Origin: Sphingomonas canadensis
Lineage (GTDB): Bacteria; Pseudomonadota; Alphaproteobacteria; Sphingomonadales; Sphingomonadaceae
DNA length: 64,000 nt
Reading direction: 5' to 3'
NCBI RefSeq assembly: GCF_026013525.1
Contig: NZ_JAPDRA010000001.1
Location: forward strand, 310,001-374,000
Part shown: in pieces, positions 33,059 through 42,686 of the stretch
How the letters are laid out: every line of letters begins with the position of its first letter
How positions within the stretch are numbered: position 1 is the stretch's first letter
Translations under genes and position numbers: made by a program
The notes under the pieces: model-generated
Database searches by the model: none
What the model saw: only the letters and a program-made list of their open reading frames with translations
What the model was told of the DNA's origin: nothing

Positions 33059-34266
33059 TGCTGGGCACCACCTTCCTGCTCGCGATCCGCTCCATCGCCC
33101 GGCACAAGCTGCGCTCGTTCCTGACGACGCTGGGCATCATCATCGGCGTGGCGGCGGTGGTGACGATGGTGACGCTGGGCAACGCCACCACCAAGGCCGT
33201 CCAGAAGCAGATCTCCGCGCTGGGCACCAACATGCTTCAGGTGCGCCCCGGCCAGGGCTTTGGCCGCGGCGGCGGCGGGCCGGCGCCCGCGAACTTCGAC
33301 GAGGACGATGTGCAGGCGATCCGCGATCAGATCGCGGGCGTGTCCGCCGTCGCGCCCCAGGCCGGTACATCGGGCACCGCGATCTACAACGGGGCCAACG
33401 CCACCACCACCGTGAACGGCACCACACTAGGCTATTTCCAGGTGCAGCCGTGGGCGCTGACGGCCGGGCGATACTGGACCGCGACGGAGGAGAGCGCGGG
33501 CAAGGGCGTGTGCATCATCGGCAATACGGTGCGCAAAAACCTGTACGGCGGCGGCGATGCGGTGGGCACGCGGCTGCGGATCAACGGCATCTCCTGCGAC
33601 GTGATCGGCATGCTTTCCACGCGCGGCCAGGCGGGCTTCGGCGGCGACCAGGACGATGTCGTCATCATGCCGATCAAGCAGGTGCAGCGGCGCTTCACCG
33701 GCAATCGCGACATCCGGCTGATGCTGGTCGGCGTGGACCAGGATTACAGCACCAGCGCGGTGCAGGCCTCGCTCACCTCGCTGCTGCGCGAGCGGCGGCA
33801 CATCGGCAACGGCAAGGAGGATGATTTCAACATCTTCGACACCGCCCAGATCAGCGCGACGCTGACCGGCACGACGACGCTGCTGACCCAGATCGTCGCG
33901 GCGGTGGCCGCGATCAGCCTGGTGGTGGGCGGCATCGGCATCATGAACATCATGCTGGTGTCGGTGACCGAGCGCACGCGCGAGATCGGCATCCGCCTGG
34001 CCATAGGCGCGGTGGCGAGCGAGGTGCTGATGCAGTTCCTGGTCGAGGCGGTGGTGCTTTCATGCCTGGGCGGGCTGATCGGGCTGGTGCTGGCGCAACT
34101 GCTGATCCTGCTGCTGGCGCCGCTGATGCAGGTAGACTGGCTGTTCGTGCCGGAGATCAACATCGTCGCGTTCGCGATATCGGCGGCGATCGGGGTGGTG
34201 TTCGGCTTCTTCCCCGCGCGCCGCGCCGCCAGCCTCAACCCGATCGACGCGCTGCGCCACGAATAG
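33058..34266 (+). CDS. MacB-type ABC permease
   Basis: A 402-aa inner-membrane permease with the MacB topology: one N-terminal transmembrane helix (LRSFLTTLGIIIGVAAVVTM), a large periplasmic domain of about 230 residues, and three C-terminal helices in the FtsX-like domain (AAISLVVGGIGIMNIMLVSV, LGGLIGLVLAQLLILLLAPL, IVAFAISAAIGVVFGFFPAR). ERTREIGIRLAIGA is the coupling region for the ATPase. Probable substrates of this class are peptides, antibiotics or lipids; none is indicated here. A small hairpin follows the stop. Confidence 0.93.
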
Positions 34267-34374
34267 CGCGGCCTTGAGGCCGGCTAGAGCGCCTGCCGCC
34301 CCGAAGCCATGGCAAAGAGCGGCGGCCCGGCGCTGCCGGACCGCCGCCCCATGACGGAAGGAACCGCGAATGAA

Positions 34375-34406
34375 GAAGCGGCCGGAGGGGAGTCTCCGGC
34401 CGCTTC
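34375..34406. terminator. Perfect 13-bp hairpin, bidirectional terminator
   Basis: GAAGCGGCCGGAG (34375-34387) pairs perfectly with CTCCGGCCGCTTC (34394-34406) around a 6-base loop. It lies between the ends of the convergent efflux operon and TonB receptor gene, 17 bases from the receptor stop, so it can serve both. A second, imperfect stem (about 34321-34347, GGCGG-CCGGC/GCCGG-CCGCC) precedes it. T-tracts are weak on both sides, as is common in GC-rich genomes. Confidence 0.75.
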
Positions 34407-34422
34407 TCCCTCCCCCCTTGGA

Positions 34423-36825
34423 TCAGAACTGGCCGGAGACCTGCAGGTACCAGCTACGCGGGCGCGCGTAGATCTTCTCCGCATAGCCGAGCGTGCCGAG
34501 CGAGGCATTGCCCTGGACCAGATAGCGTTCGTCGAACAGGTTGGTGACCCCTCCGGTCAGCTTCCAGCCCTTGTCCGCATCCGCCAGCGTCAGCGAGACG
34601 TTGCCGGTGAAATAGCCGTCCTCCTCGATATCCGGCACGCTGCCGGTGATGAAGGTGATCTTCGACGTGTAGCTGCCGTCGAAGCGCGGCGTCAGCTTGA
34701 GCGCATCGCTGAGCGCGAATTCATAGGCCACGCCGAAGCTGCCCTGGAGCGAGGGGGTGAACGGCAGGTCGTCGCCCGGCTGCACCGTCGCCGTGGCGCC
34801 CGGAACCGCGGTGATGCTGCGGATGTCGTCGTCCAGCGTGCTGACCGAGGCGTCGAAGATCAGGCCCCAGGGCGAACGATAGCTCAGCTCCGCCTCCAGG
34901 CCGGTGATCCGCGCCTTGCCGGCATTGAACAGCAGCGGCACCACGCCCTGGCGGAAGATGAGCTGGATATTGTCGTAATTGGCCAGGAACGCCGCGGTGT
35001 TCAGGCGGAAATCGCCGAGATCGAACTTCGCGCCGATCTCATAGCTCTCCACCTTCTCCTCGTCGAACGGCACCGGCACGTTGCCCGGCGGCGGCGCATT
35101 GTAACGGGTGTTGAACCCGCCCGACTTGAAGCTGCGCGCATAGGAGACATAGGTGCTCACCGCATCCGACCAGGAATAGCGGATGCTGGCCGAGCCGGTG
35201 ACCGCGGAATAGGTTCCGCGATAGGGCCGGTGATAGATGAACAGCGGTCCGCCTTCCGGAATCGCCAGCGTGGGCAACGGATCCGGATCCGGCAGCGTCG
35301 CCGGGAACAGGTTCAACACCGTGCCCACGAAGCGCTTCTTGTCGCGCGTGTAGCGCAGCCCCCCGCTGAGTTCGAGCCCGGTAACCGGCGTTACCGACAG
35401 TTCGCCGAAGACCGCGACCGAGCCGGTCTTCAGATCGGAGACCTGAAGGTCGCGCGATCCCGGCCCGCCCGCGAGCAGCGAGGTGATGATCGGCGGCGTC
35501 GGCGAGAAGGCGAGCGGCACCGTGGCGCGCTCATGGGTCTTTTCGGTGAAATAATAGCCGCCGACGATCCCGCTCAGCATCCCCGATTCATACTGAAGCT
35601 GCAGTTCCTGGCTGAACTGATCCGATTCCGCGCCCACGTCGGTGGTAATCATCACGAAGGGCGTGTTGTCCGCATCGCGGATGCCGCGCGATTCGGTCGA
35701 GCGATAGGCGGTGATCGACTTGAGCGACAGCGACGACGAAAGATCCGCCTGGATCGTGCCGGAAACGCCCCACACCTTCGACGTGCTCATCACGTCGGCG
35801 GTGCCGCCGTTGACGTAATCGCCCTTGGCCTGGAAATCATTGGCGCAGCGCGGATCGTTGATCAGCGGCACGTTGGGAGCGCCGAACCGCGGATCGCCCG
35901 CGACCAGCGGCGCGAAGGGGATGGTAGCGCCCGGACAGCCCGCCGCGACGCTGACGATCGCGGCGACCGGCGCCTTTTCGTTGATCCCGGCGAACACGAA
36001 GGGCGCGCCGTTCTCGTCGCGCCGGGTATAGTCGGCGCGGATGTTCACCTTGATGTCCGGCGTCGCTTCCCAATAAAGCGCACCGTTCAGCGTCACGCTG
36101 TCGTCGTCGCCCAGATCCAGCCCGTCGAAGGCGCGGATCACATAGCCGTCGCGCTTGCGGAACCCGCCCGAAACGCGCGCCGCGGCGGTTTCGCCGATCG
36201 GCAGGTTGAGCGATGCGAAGCCCTCGACCAGATCATAGGAGCCGACGCGGAAGCGCGCGCTGCCGCCCAGCTCGCCAAGCTCCGGCTGCTTCGTGCGCAC
36301 CAGGATGGCGCCGCCGATCGTATTGCGTCCGAACAGCGTGCCCTGCGGCCCGCGCAGCACCTCAACCCCGGCGATGTCGCCGAATTCGATGGCGCCGCCG
36401 ACCGCGCGGCCGACATAGACCTCATCGATATAGATGCCGACGCCGGGATCGACCGCCGCGGTGGGATCCACCTGGCCAACACCGCGGATGAAGACAACGC
36501 TGGCGGACGAGTTGCCCGAAAGCTGCCCGGCCGGCTTGAACTGAAGGCTGGGCGTGATCCGCTCCAGATCGGACGTCTGGGAAATCTGCCGTGCCGCCAG
36601 CGTTTCGGCGGTGAAGGCCGAGACCGCGATCGGCGTCTCCTGGATCGATTCCTCGCGGCGGCGCGCGGTCACGACGATTTCTTCGCCGGTGCCCTGCGCG
36701 GCTTCTTCCTGCGAATCCCCGGCCGCGTTCCCCTGCGCATAGGCAGGTGCCGCCCCGAAAGCGCTCGCCACCGCAAAAGCCGACATGCTCGCGCAGAAAT
36801 ACAGCGCGCCAAAGCCCCGTTTCAT
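34423..36825 (-). CDS. TonB-dependent outer-membrane receptor
   Basis: An 800-aa receptor. Signal peptide spans about 1-31 (ending APAYA). The N-terminal motif EEIVVTARRREESIQETPIA and plug motif EVLRGPQGTLFGRNTIGGAI are standard. The barrel ends with YLQVSGQF, a typical C-terminal aromatic signature. The ATG at 36825 has GGGAGG upstream. Together with the island receptor it belongs to the large sphingomonad receptor set of unknown ligand specificity. It is divergent from a MarR-type regulator with a perfect palindrome in between, suggesting that the regulator represses it. Confidence 0.93.
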   Translation of the reverse strand: MKRGFGALYFCASMSAFAVASAFGAAPAYAQGNAAGDSQEEAAQGTGEEIVVTARRREESIQETPIAVSAFTAETLAARQISQTSDLERITPSLQFKPAGQLSGNSSASVVFIRGVGQVDPTAAVDPGVGIYIDEVYVGRAVGGAIEFGDIAGVEVLRGPQGTLFGRNTIGGAILVRTKQPELGELGGSARFRVGSYDLVEGFASLNLPIGETAAARVSGGFRKRDGYVIRAFDGLDLGDDDSVTLNGALYWEATPDIKVNIRADYTRRDENGAPFVFAGINEKAPVAAIVSVAAGCPGATIPFAPLVAGDPRFGAPNVPLINDPRCANDFQAKGDYVNGGTADVMSTSKVWGVSGTIQADLSSSLSLKSITAYRSTESRGIRDADNTPFVMITTDVGAESDQFSQELQLQYESGMLSGIVGGYYFTEKTHERATVPLAFSPTPPIITSLLAGGPGSRDLQVSDLKTGSVAVFGELSVTPVTGLELSGGLRYTRDKKRFVGTVLNLFPATLPDPDPLPTLAIPEGGPLFIYHRPYRGTYSAVTGSASIRYSWSDAVSTYVSYARSFKSGGFNTRYNAPPPGNVPVPFDEEKVESYEIGAKFDLGDFRLNTAAFLANYDNIQLIFRQGVVPLLFNAGKARITGLEAELSYRSPWGLIFDASVSTLDDDIRSITAVPGATATVQPGDDLPFTPSLQGSFGVAYEFALSDALKLTPRFDGSYTSKITFITGSVPDIEEDGYFTGNVSLTLADADKGWKLTGGVTNLFDERYLVQGNASLGTLGYAEKIYARPRSWYLQVSGQF

Positions 36826-36894
36826 CCGACAACCTCCCTTTTGAGTATCGCGGGATATTCCCCTTGCCTCGCTTGGAAATTCGCGCTCATTTTA

Positions 36895-36909
36895 GTTATT
36901 GTCAATAAC
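36895..36909. promoter_or_regulatory. Perfect palindrome, probable MarR operator
   Basis: GTTATTG-T-CAATAAC is a perfect 15-bp palindrome in the 202-base divergent region between the TonB receptor and the MarR regulator. It is far more AT-rich than its surroundings and is followed by a related half-site (AGTTATAAAC). MarR-family dimers bind such palindromes, often overlapping divergent promoters. Confidence 0.7.
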
Positions 36910-37027
36910 AGTTATAAACCGGTACGAGACAGGGCGCGCTTTTTTGCCACCGGCGGGCGAGTGTTGCGATCCAGTCCCCGTCCCTGTCAAAAGAGGGCGC
37001 GCGATCGGAACGGGAGGGGCGGAGTTC

Positions 37028-37522
37028 TTGGCAGGACCACGGAGAAGAAGACTGGCGTTGTTCGACCCGTCCATCGACTACGGCCTGCTTCCGTCGCTGA
37101 CCGGATACGCCCTGCGCCGCGCCAGCATTCTGGATTTCAGCGGGTTCGGCGAGTCGGTGGGCGATCGCGGGATCACGCCCTTGCGCTATTCGATGCTGGA
37201 GCTGGTCGGGGCGAATCCCGGGCTGAGCCAGGTCGAGCTGGCCGAGATCATGGGTCTTTCCAGGCCGGCCGCGACGTTGATGATCGACTTTTGGCAGGCG
37301 CGGGAATGCATCGCGCGCCACGCCAACGAGGCGGACCGGCGCTCCTACGGCATCCACCTGACCGATGCGGGAAGGCAGGCGCTGGCCACGCTCCAGCAAC
37401 TGGTGCGCGAGCACGACTCGAGGCTGACGAGTTCCCTGTCGGGCGATGAGCTGCGGCAGCTCAGGCTGCTGCTCGATCGCCTCAACCATCCCGCGTCCCG
37501 CAGGCCCCGGACGAAGAACTGA
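37028..37522 (+). CDS. MarR-family transcriptional regulator
   Basis: A 164-aa winged-helix regulator. The DNA-binding core reads ITPLRYSMLELVGANPGLSQ, VELAEIMGLSRPAATLMIDF and then the wing RHANEADRRSYGIHLTDAGR. A C-terminal dimerisation helix follows. No ATG suits; a TTG at 37028 with a GGAGGGGCGGAG purine run just upstream is the best start, and another TTG ten codons later is possible. The longer open frame extends into the promoter region and is not supported. Probable autorepressor and repressor of the adjacent receptor gene. Confidence 0.82.
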   Translation: MAGPRRRRLALFDPSIDYGLLPSLTGYALRRASILDFSGFGESVGDRGITPLRYSMLELVGANPGLSQVELAEIMGLSRPAATLMIDFWQARECIARHANEADRRSYGIHLTDAGRQALATLQQLVREHDSRLTSSLSGDELRQLRLLLDRLNHPASRRPRTKN

Positions 37523-37534
37523 CCCGTCCGGCCC

Positions 37535-39565
37535 TTATCTGTCGGGCATCTCCACCGCCGGAAGCCGGAAGCGGAAGGTGACGCCTTCCGCCCGGTTGGG
37601 CGTGATCCAGATCTTGCCCTGGTGCGCCTCGATGATCGATTGCGAGATCTTGAGGCCCAGCCCCATGCCCTGTGCCTTGGTGGTGGTGAAGGGCTGGAAC
37701 AGGCGCCGCATCACCTGGGGCGGGATGCCGGGGCCGGTATCCGATATCGCGACCGTGGCGAAGTCGCCGTCCTCCGCGGCGGTGGCGACGGTCAGCACGC
37801 GCCGGTGCGCCCCGCGCATCGCATCGAACGCATTGCGGAACAGGTTCACCAGCACCTGCTGGATCTCGACCTTGTTGATCAGCACCGGGGGCAGCGCCTG
37901 TTCGAAGCGGACCTCGATCTCCGCGTCGGTCTGGGCCGCGTTGAAGGCGCCGAGCGCGATCGCTTCCTGCACGACGCGGTTCAGATCCTCGATCGTGCGG
38001 CCGGTCTCGCGCCGTTCGATGAACTCGCGCAGGTTGCCGATGATCGCCCCGGCCTGACGAAGCTGGGCTGCGGTATGCCCTACCATCTCGCTGGCCGAGG
38101 CCGCCTCCGGATGCTCCGCGCGCGCGAGCACGCGATCGAGCGCGTGGAGGAAGTTGGTGGCGGCGGTGAGCGGCTGGTTCAGCTCGTGCGCGATCGTGCC
38201 CGCGATCATGCCCATCGCGTTCCAGCGCGAGACATGCGCCAGCTCCGCCTGGAGCTTCGCCATCTCGCGCTCGTTGCGGCGGCGCTCCTCCAGCACCGCC
38301 TGCATCGCCGCCATCTCGCGCGCGGCGCGGGCCTCGATCGCCTCCAGCTCCTTCTGCGCCAGCCGTTCGCGGATGACCCGGTTCTGATCCTCGAACTGCT
38401 TGCGGCGAAGCTGGGCGCGCACGCGCGAGCGCAGCACCTCGAAATCGGCGGCCTTGTCGACATAGTCGTCGGCCCCGGCATCGAGCCCGCGGACCATCGA
38501 TTCGCGATCCTTGAGCGCGGTGAGCATGATCACCGGGATGCGCTGAAGGATCGGCGTGGCCTTGATCCGGCGGCACGCCTCGTGCCCGCCGATGCCGGGC
38601 ATCACCAGATCGAGCAGGATGCAATCGACCGGCTGGGCGGCGAGCAGCTCCAGCGCCTCCTCGCCCGATCGCGCGAACACGACGTCGAACCCCTCCGCAC
38701 GCAGATCGGCGCCGAGCTGCTGGAGATAGGTCTCGCTGTCGTCCACGGTCAGGATGCGCTGCGGCCCCATCAGGCTGCGCGCCTCCTCCTCGCCCACGCG
38801 CGGCCCGTCCACGCTGCGGATCACCGCACCCAGCCGGGCGAGCAGCAGCGCGAAATCCTCATCCTTGCGCACGAAGGCGTCGGCGCCGGCATCCAGCGCG
38901 CGCACCTCCGCCCCCGGATCGGTGGTGGCGGTGAGCAGGATGCACGGCAGGTGGCGGAGCGCCGCGTCCATGCGGATCCGGCGCAGCACCGCCGGCCCGT
39001 CAAAACCCGGCATGACGCCATCGACGATGACCGCGCTGGGCGGCGCCGCCGCGGCGAGCCGCAGCCCTTCCTCCCCGCTGGCGGCGAGCCGGACGGAATA
39101 GCCGGCCTCCACCAGCGCCTCCCCCAGCCGCGCGCGGAAGGTGGGGCTGTCGTCGATCACCAGCACGGTCTGCGCTTCCGCGGCGGCGGCGGGCGCGGCC
39201 TGCTGGAGGAATTCGCCGACGCGCGCGACGACATAGCTGGTGTCATAAGGCTTGCCGACATATTCGTCGGCGCCGGTACGCAGGCCGCGCAGCCGGTCCT
39301 TCACCTCCGCCTCGGACGAGAGCAGCATCACCCGCATCCCCTCCCGCGCGGGATCGGCGCGGATCTCGGCGAGCAGCGCGATCCCGTCGCCATCGGGCAG
39401 CAGCACGTCCAGGATCGCCACCGCGAACGGGTCGCGCGCCAGCGCCGCGCGCGCCTCCGCCAGCGTGGCGCAGGCGGTGCTGGCGATGCCCGCCGCCTCC
39501 AGCGCATCGGCAAGGCCCATGCGCACGGTAAGGCTGTCGTCGACGATCAGCACCTGGCGGGTCAT
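37535..39565 (-). CDS. Triple-receiver hybrid histidine kinase
   Basis: A 676-aa soluble kinase and the probable output of the chemosensory operon. Three receiver domains come first: about 3-120 (VLIVDDSLTVRM, AILDVLLPDGDG), 133-250 (VLVIDDSPTFRA, VIVDGVMPGFDG) and 272-390 (ILTVDDSETYLQ, ILLDLVMPGIGG). A coiled-coil linker (about 390-445) leads to a HisKA H-box AGTIAHELNQPLTAATNFLH and an HATPase with N, G1 (ISDTGPGIPPQVM) and G2 (GMGLGLKISQSII) boxes. There is no transmembrane segment. Its ATG overlaps the cheB stop by 4 bases. Confidence 0.9.
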   Translation of the reverse strand: MTRQVLIVDDSLTVRMGLADALEAAGIASTACATLAEARAALARDPFAVAILDVLLPDGDGIALLAEIRADPAREGMRVMLLSSEAEVKDRLRGLRTGADEYVGKPYDTSYVVARVGEFLQQAAPAAAAEAQTVLVIDDSPTFRARLGEALVEAGYSVRLAASGEEGLRLAAAAPPSAVIVDGVMPGFDGPAVLRRIRMDAALRHLPCILLTATTDPGAEVRALDAGADAFVRKDEDFALLLARLGAVIRSVDGPRVGEEEARSLMGPQRILTVDDSETYLQQLGADLRAEGFDVVFARSGEEALELLAAQPVDCILLDLVMPGIGGHEACRRIKATPILQRIPVIMLTALKDRESMVRGLDAGADDYVDKAADFEVLRSRVRAQLRRKQFEDQNRVIRERLAQKELEAIEARAAREMAAMQAVLEERRRNEREMAKLQAELAHVSRWNAMGMIAGTIAHELNQPLTAATNFLHALDRVLARAEHPEAASASEMVGHTAAQLRQAGAIIGNLREFIERRETGRTIEDLNRVVQEAIALGAFNAAQTDAEIEVRFEQALPPVLINKVEIQQVLVNLFRNAFDAMRGAHRRVLTVATAAEDGDFATVAISDTGPGIPPQVMRRLFQPFTTTKAQGMGLGLKISQSIIEAHQGKIWITPNRAEGVTFRFRLPAVEMPDR

Positions 39566-40647
39566 CGCGTCTTCACTCCCTGTATCGCATTGGCCGCCGC
39601 CGCGATCGCCGGGCCGATGGCGCGCAACGGCAGCACGCGCTGCGCCGCGCCGATCTGCGCCGCCTCGCGCGGCATGCCATAGACGACCGAGGTCGCCTCA
39701 TCCTGCGCGATGGTGAGCCCGCCGGCCTGGCGGATCCTGAGCAGCCCCGCCGCGCCATCGCGCCCCATGCCCGTGAGCAGGCAGGCCGCCGCCGACGCGC
39801 CGAAGGAGAGGGCGACCGATTCGAACAGGATATCGACGGAGGGGCGGCACGAATGCCGTTCCGGCCCCGCATGCAGCCGCAGGATACCCCCCTCGACCAC
39901 CAGATGCCGGTCCGGCGGCGCCATCACCACCCGGCCGCGGCGCCCCAGCGGCTCGCCGTCGCGCGCGAAGTGGACGCGGTGGCAGGTCTGTCCGTCGAGC
40001 CAATCGGCGAAGTTCGATCCGAACGGCTGGCCGATATGGATCACCAGCAGCACCGGCAGCGGGAATCCCTCCGGCAGTGCGCGCAGCACCTCGGTCACGG
40101 CGGCCGGCCCGCCGGTCGAGGCGCCGATCGCGACCACGCTTACCGCCGGGCCGCGCGGCGCGGGGACGGCCGGCACGGCCTCCGCCGCCTGCTCCGGCAC
40201 GCGCCGGGCCAGCGGGGCCATCCGCGCGCGGGGATGCGTGATCACCTTGATCCGCGAAACCATCCGCACCGCGGCCAGGAAGCGCCGTTCCCACTCGCCG
40301 CCATCGTCGTCGAAGCTGCTGGCCTTGTCGAACGCATCCACCGCGCCCGCCGCCAGCGCGTCATAGGTACGATACAGCTCGCCCCGGTTGATGGAGGAGG
40401 AAACGATCAGGATCGGCGTGGGAAAATGGGCCATCACATATTCGGTGACTGCCAGCCCGGTCATCACCGGCAGCATCATGTCGAGCGTCATCACGTCCGG
40501 GCGCAGCTCGCGGCAGCGCTCGATCGCCTCGCCGCCGTCGCCGGCCGAGCCCACCACCTCGAACTGCGGATCGGCATCGAGCACCTCGACCAGCCGTTCG
40601 CGCACCGTGCGCGAATCCTCGACCACCAGGACGCGGATCGGCTTCAT
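39562..40647 (-). CDS. cheB: CheB, chemoreceptor methylesterase
   Basis: Removes methyl groups from the receptor when phosphorylated; 361 aa. The receiver domain (about 4-120) has VLVVEDSRTVRERL and the phospho-aspartate in DVMTLDMMLPVMTG. The C-terminal esterase (about 170-350) has the nucleophile motif GASTGGPAAV, HIGQPFGSNFADWLDG and the catalytic aspartate in TGMGRDGAAGLL. The ATG at 40647 overlaps the cheA stop. Equivalent to WspF in Wsp-type systems. Confidence 0.94.
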   Translation of the reverse strand: MKPIRVLVVEDSRTVRERLVEVLDADPQFEVVGSAGDGGEAIERCRELRPDVMTLDMMLPVMTGLAVTEYVMAHFPTPILIVSSSINRGELYRTYDALAAGAVDAFDKASSFDDDGGEWERRFLAAVRMVSRIKVITHPRARMAPLARRVPEQAAEAVPAVPAPRGPAVSVVAIGASTGGPAAVTEVLRALPEGFPLPVLLVIHIGQPFGSNFADWLDGQTCHRVHFARDGEPLGRRGRVVMAPPDRHLVVEGGILRLHAGPERHSCRPSVDILFESVALSFGASAAACLLTGMGRDGAAGLLRIRQAGGLTIAQDEATSVVYGMPREAAQIGAAQRVLPLRAIGPAIAAAANAIQGVKTR

Positions 40648-42686
40648 GCGGCCGCCAGCAGCAGCTTGCGGATCGTATCGAGCACGCGGCGCTGATCGAA
40701 CTCGCTCTTGATGAAATAGGCGTGCGCGCCGGCAGCCATGCCGCGGGCGATATCCTCCGGCGCCGCGCGCGAGCTGACCAGGATCGCGGGCACGCGGCGC
40801 AGATCGGCGTCCGCGCGGGTGGTTTCGACAAAGCCGAAGCCGTCCATGCCCGGCATCTCCACATCGACCAGGAACAGGCCGTAGCGGCGCTTGCGCGCCA
40901 TATCGAGCCCCTCCTCCGCGCAAGTCGCGAGATCGACGGAAAAGCCCGCCGCCTCCAGGATGCTCTGCTCCAGAACGCGCGTGGTGAGCGAATCGTCGAT
41001 CACCAGGACCGGCAGGCTCCGGGGCGCGGCCTCCGGCTTCGGCGCGGCGAGCCCGGCCGCAGCGGCGGCGAGCGCCGCGGGATCGGCCACCGGACGCGGC
41101 ACGCCATCGGCATCGAACCAGGTCGCGCTGACCACCGGATCGGCAAAGGCCAGCGGCGGCACCGGCCGCACCACCAGGTTCGCGGTGCCGACGATCGCGT
41201 CGACCGCCAGCGCCGCCAGGGCGCCCCCGCCGTCCAGCACCACCGCCGGCCCCGCCGCGCGGGCGCCCGCCGCGGAAGCAAGCCGCAACAGACGGGCGAG
41301 CGGCGCGACGGCGATGGCCGCGCCGTCATGCTCGATCGTCTCCCTGCCGCCCGCGCGCGCCACGTCGCCGGGGACCAGACGTACGGCACGGCGCACCGCC
41401 GCCAGCGGCAGCGCCACCGAAGTGCCGCCCGCCTCCACCAGCAGCGCATCGAGCGACGAGAGCGAAACCGGTATGGCGAGCGCGATATGGCTGCCCGCGC
41501 CCGCACGCGAGCTGGCGTCGAGCCGGGCACCGAGCCGGGCCGCCACCTCGCGCACCACGTCCAGCCCCACGCCGCGCCCCGACGCCTCGGTCACCTCCGC
41601 CGAGGTCGAGAGGCCGCCGGCCAGCAGCAGATCGAGCAGGGCGGCCTCGCCGCCGTCGCCGACCGGCAGCCCGCGATCGTGCGCGGCCGCGCGCACCGCG
41701 GCGAAATCGATCCCCGCACCATCGTCGGCGCAGGAGATCACGATCCGGCTGCCCTCGCGCCGGACCTCCACCGTCACGCTGCCCGCCTCCGGCTTGCCTG
41801 CCGCCAGCCGCGCCGCTGGCGTCTCGATGCCGTGCGCCACCGCGTTGCGCAGAAGCTGGATCATCGCGCGCTGGACCATGCCCAGCACCTGGGGATCGAG
41901 GCGGATGTCGCCGCCGCGCACGGTCAGCACCGCCTGCTTGCCCAGCGCCGCCGCGCTTTCGGCCAGCGCGCGATCGAAGGCGCCGAACGCCGCCGCGCAG
42001 GGCAGCAGGCGCAGTTGTTCGGCGGCGGTGTGCGCCTGGGCCAGATCGCGCTCGTTCTGCTCCACGCCGTCGCGCAGGCCCTGTTCCGCCTCGGTGATCA
42101 GCGTGCGCAGCTCCTCCGCGAAGCGGCGCATGCGTGGCGACGCACCGCCCGCTCCGCCGCCGGGCCGCGCGGTCCAGTCCGCCACCAGCTCGGCGAGCTG
42201 GCGCGCGCGCGCGATGGTGGCCGTCGTGCGCCGCATCCCGCGCAGCCGCACGCGCGATTCCGCGATGCCGGTGAGCAGGGCGTCGATCTCTCGCGCTTCC
42301 GCGCGGAGCAGCCCCGCCGCCTCGTCGAACCCGGCCGCCGGCGTTCCGCGCGCGGCGGGGCGCGGCGCGGGCGCGCGGTCCAGCGCCGCCACCGCCTCGG
42401 CCAGCGCGGCGACATGGCCCGCCACCGCCTCCACCAGATCGCCCGGCACCGCGCCTTCGCGCCCGCGCATCGGCGCCAGCGCGTCTTCCAGCGCATGGGT
42501 CCGTTCGGCGATGGCGCGCTGCTTCACCACCCCGGCCGCGCCCTTCAGCGTATGCGCGAGCCGCATCATCCGCGCGACCAGATCGGCCGAGGCACCGGCG
42601 CCGAACTCCGCCACCCCGCGGCCGAGCTCCTCGGTGATCTCCCGCGCCTCCACCCGGAAGTATCGCAGAGGATCCTTCTGGCTCAT
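40644..42686 (-). CDS. cheA: CheA-type hybrid histidine kinase with receiver
   Basis: A 680-aa chemosensory kinase equivalent to WspE. The N-terminal HPt domain has the phosphorylated histidine in RLAHTLKGAAG (about residue 49). Then come a variable region, the HATPase (NAVAHGIETPAARLAAGKPE, ASGRGVGLDVVREV), a CheW-like domain (about 405-535) and a C-terminal receiver (VLVIDDSLTTRVLEQSIL, LFLVDVEMPGMDG). No separate CheY-binding P2 domain is obvious. Receiver fusion to CheA is typical of alternative-function rather than flagellar systems. Both ends overlap neighbours by 4 bases. Confidence 0.93.
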   Translation of the reverse strand: MSQKDPLRYFRVEAREITEELGRGVAEFGAGASADLVARMMRLAHTLKGAAGVVKQRAIAERTHALEDALAPMRGREGAVPGDLVEAVAGHVAALAEAVAALDRAPAPRPAARGTPAAGFDEAAGLLRAEAREIDALLTGIAESRVRLRGMRRTTATIARARQLAELVADWTARPGGGAGGASPRMRRFAEELRTLITEAEQGLRDGVEQNERDLAQAHTAAEQLRLLPCAAAFGAFDRALAESAAALGKQAVLTVRGGDIRLDPQVLGMVQRAMIQLLRNAVAHGIETPAARLAAGKPEAGSVTVEVRREGSRIVISCADDGAGIDFAAVRAAAHDRGLPVGDGGEAALLDLLLAGGLSTSAEVTEASGRGVGLDVVREVAARLGARLDASSRAGAGSHIALAIPVSLSSLDALLVEAGGTSVALPLAAVRRAVRLVPGDVARAGGRETIEHDGAAIAVAPLARLLRLASAAGARAAGPAVVLDGGGALAALAVDAIVGTANLVVRPVPPLAFADPVVSATWFDADGVPRPVADPAALAAAAAGLAAPKPEAAPRSLPVLVIDDSLTTRVLEQSILEAAGFSVDLATCAEEGLDMARKRRYGLFLVDVEMPGMDGFGFVETTRADADLRRVPAILVSSRAAPEDIARGMAAGAHAYFIKSEFDQRRVLDTIRKLLLAAA

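Noticed and set aside
34309..37449. 1046-aa plus-strand open frame
   Set aside because: Runs through the terminator hairpin and antisense to a complete TonB receptor; no recognisable domain.
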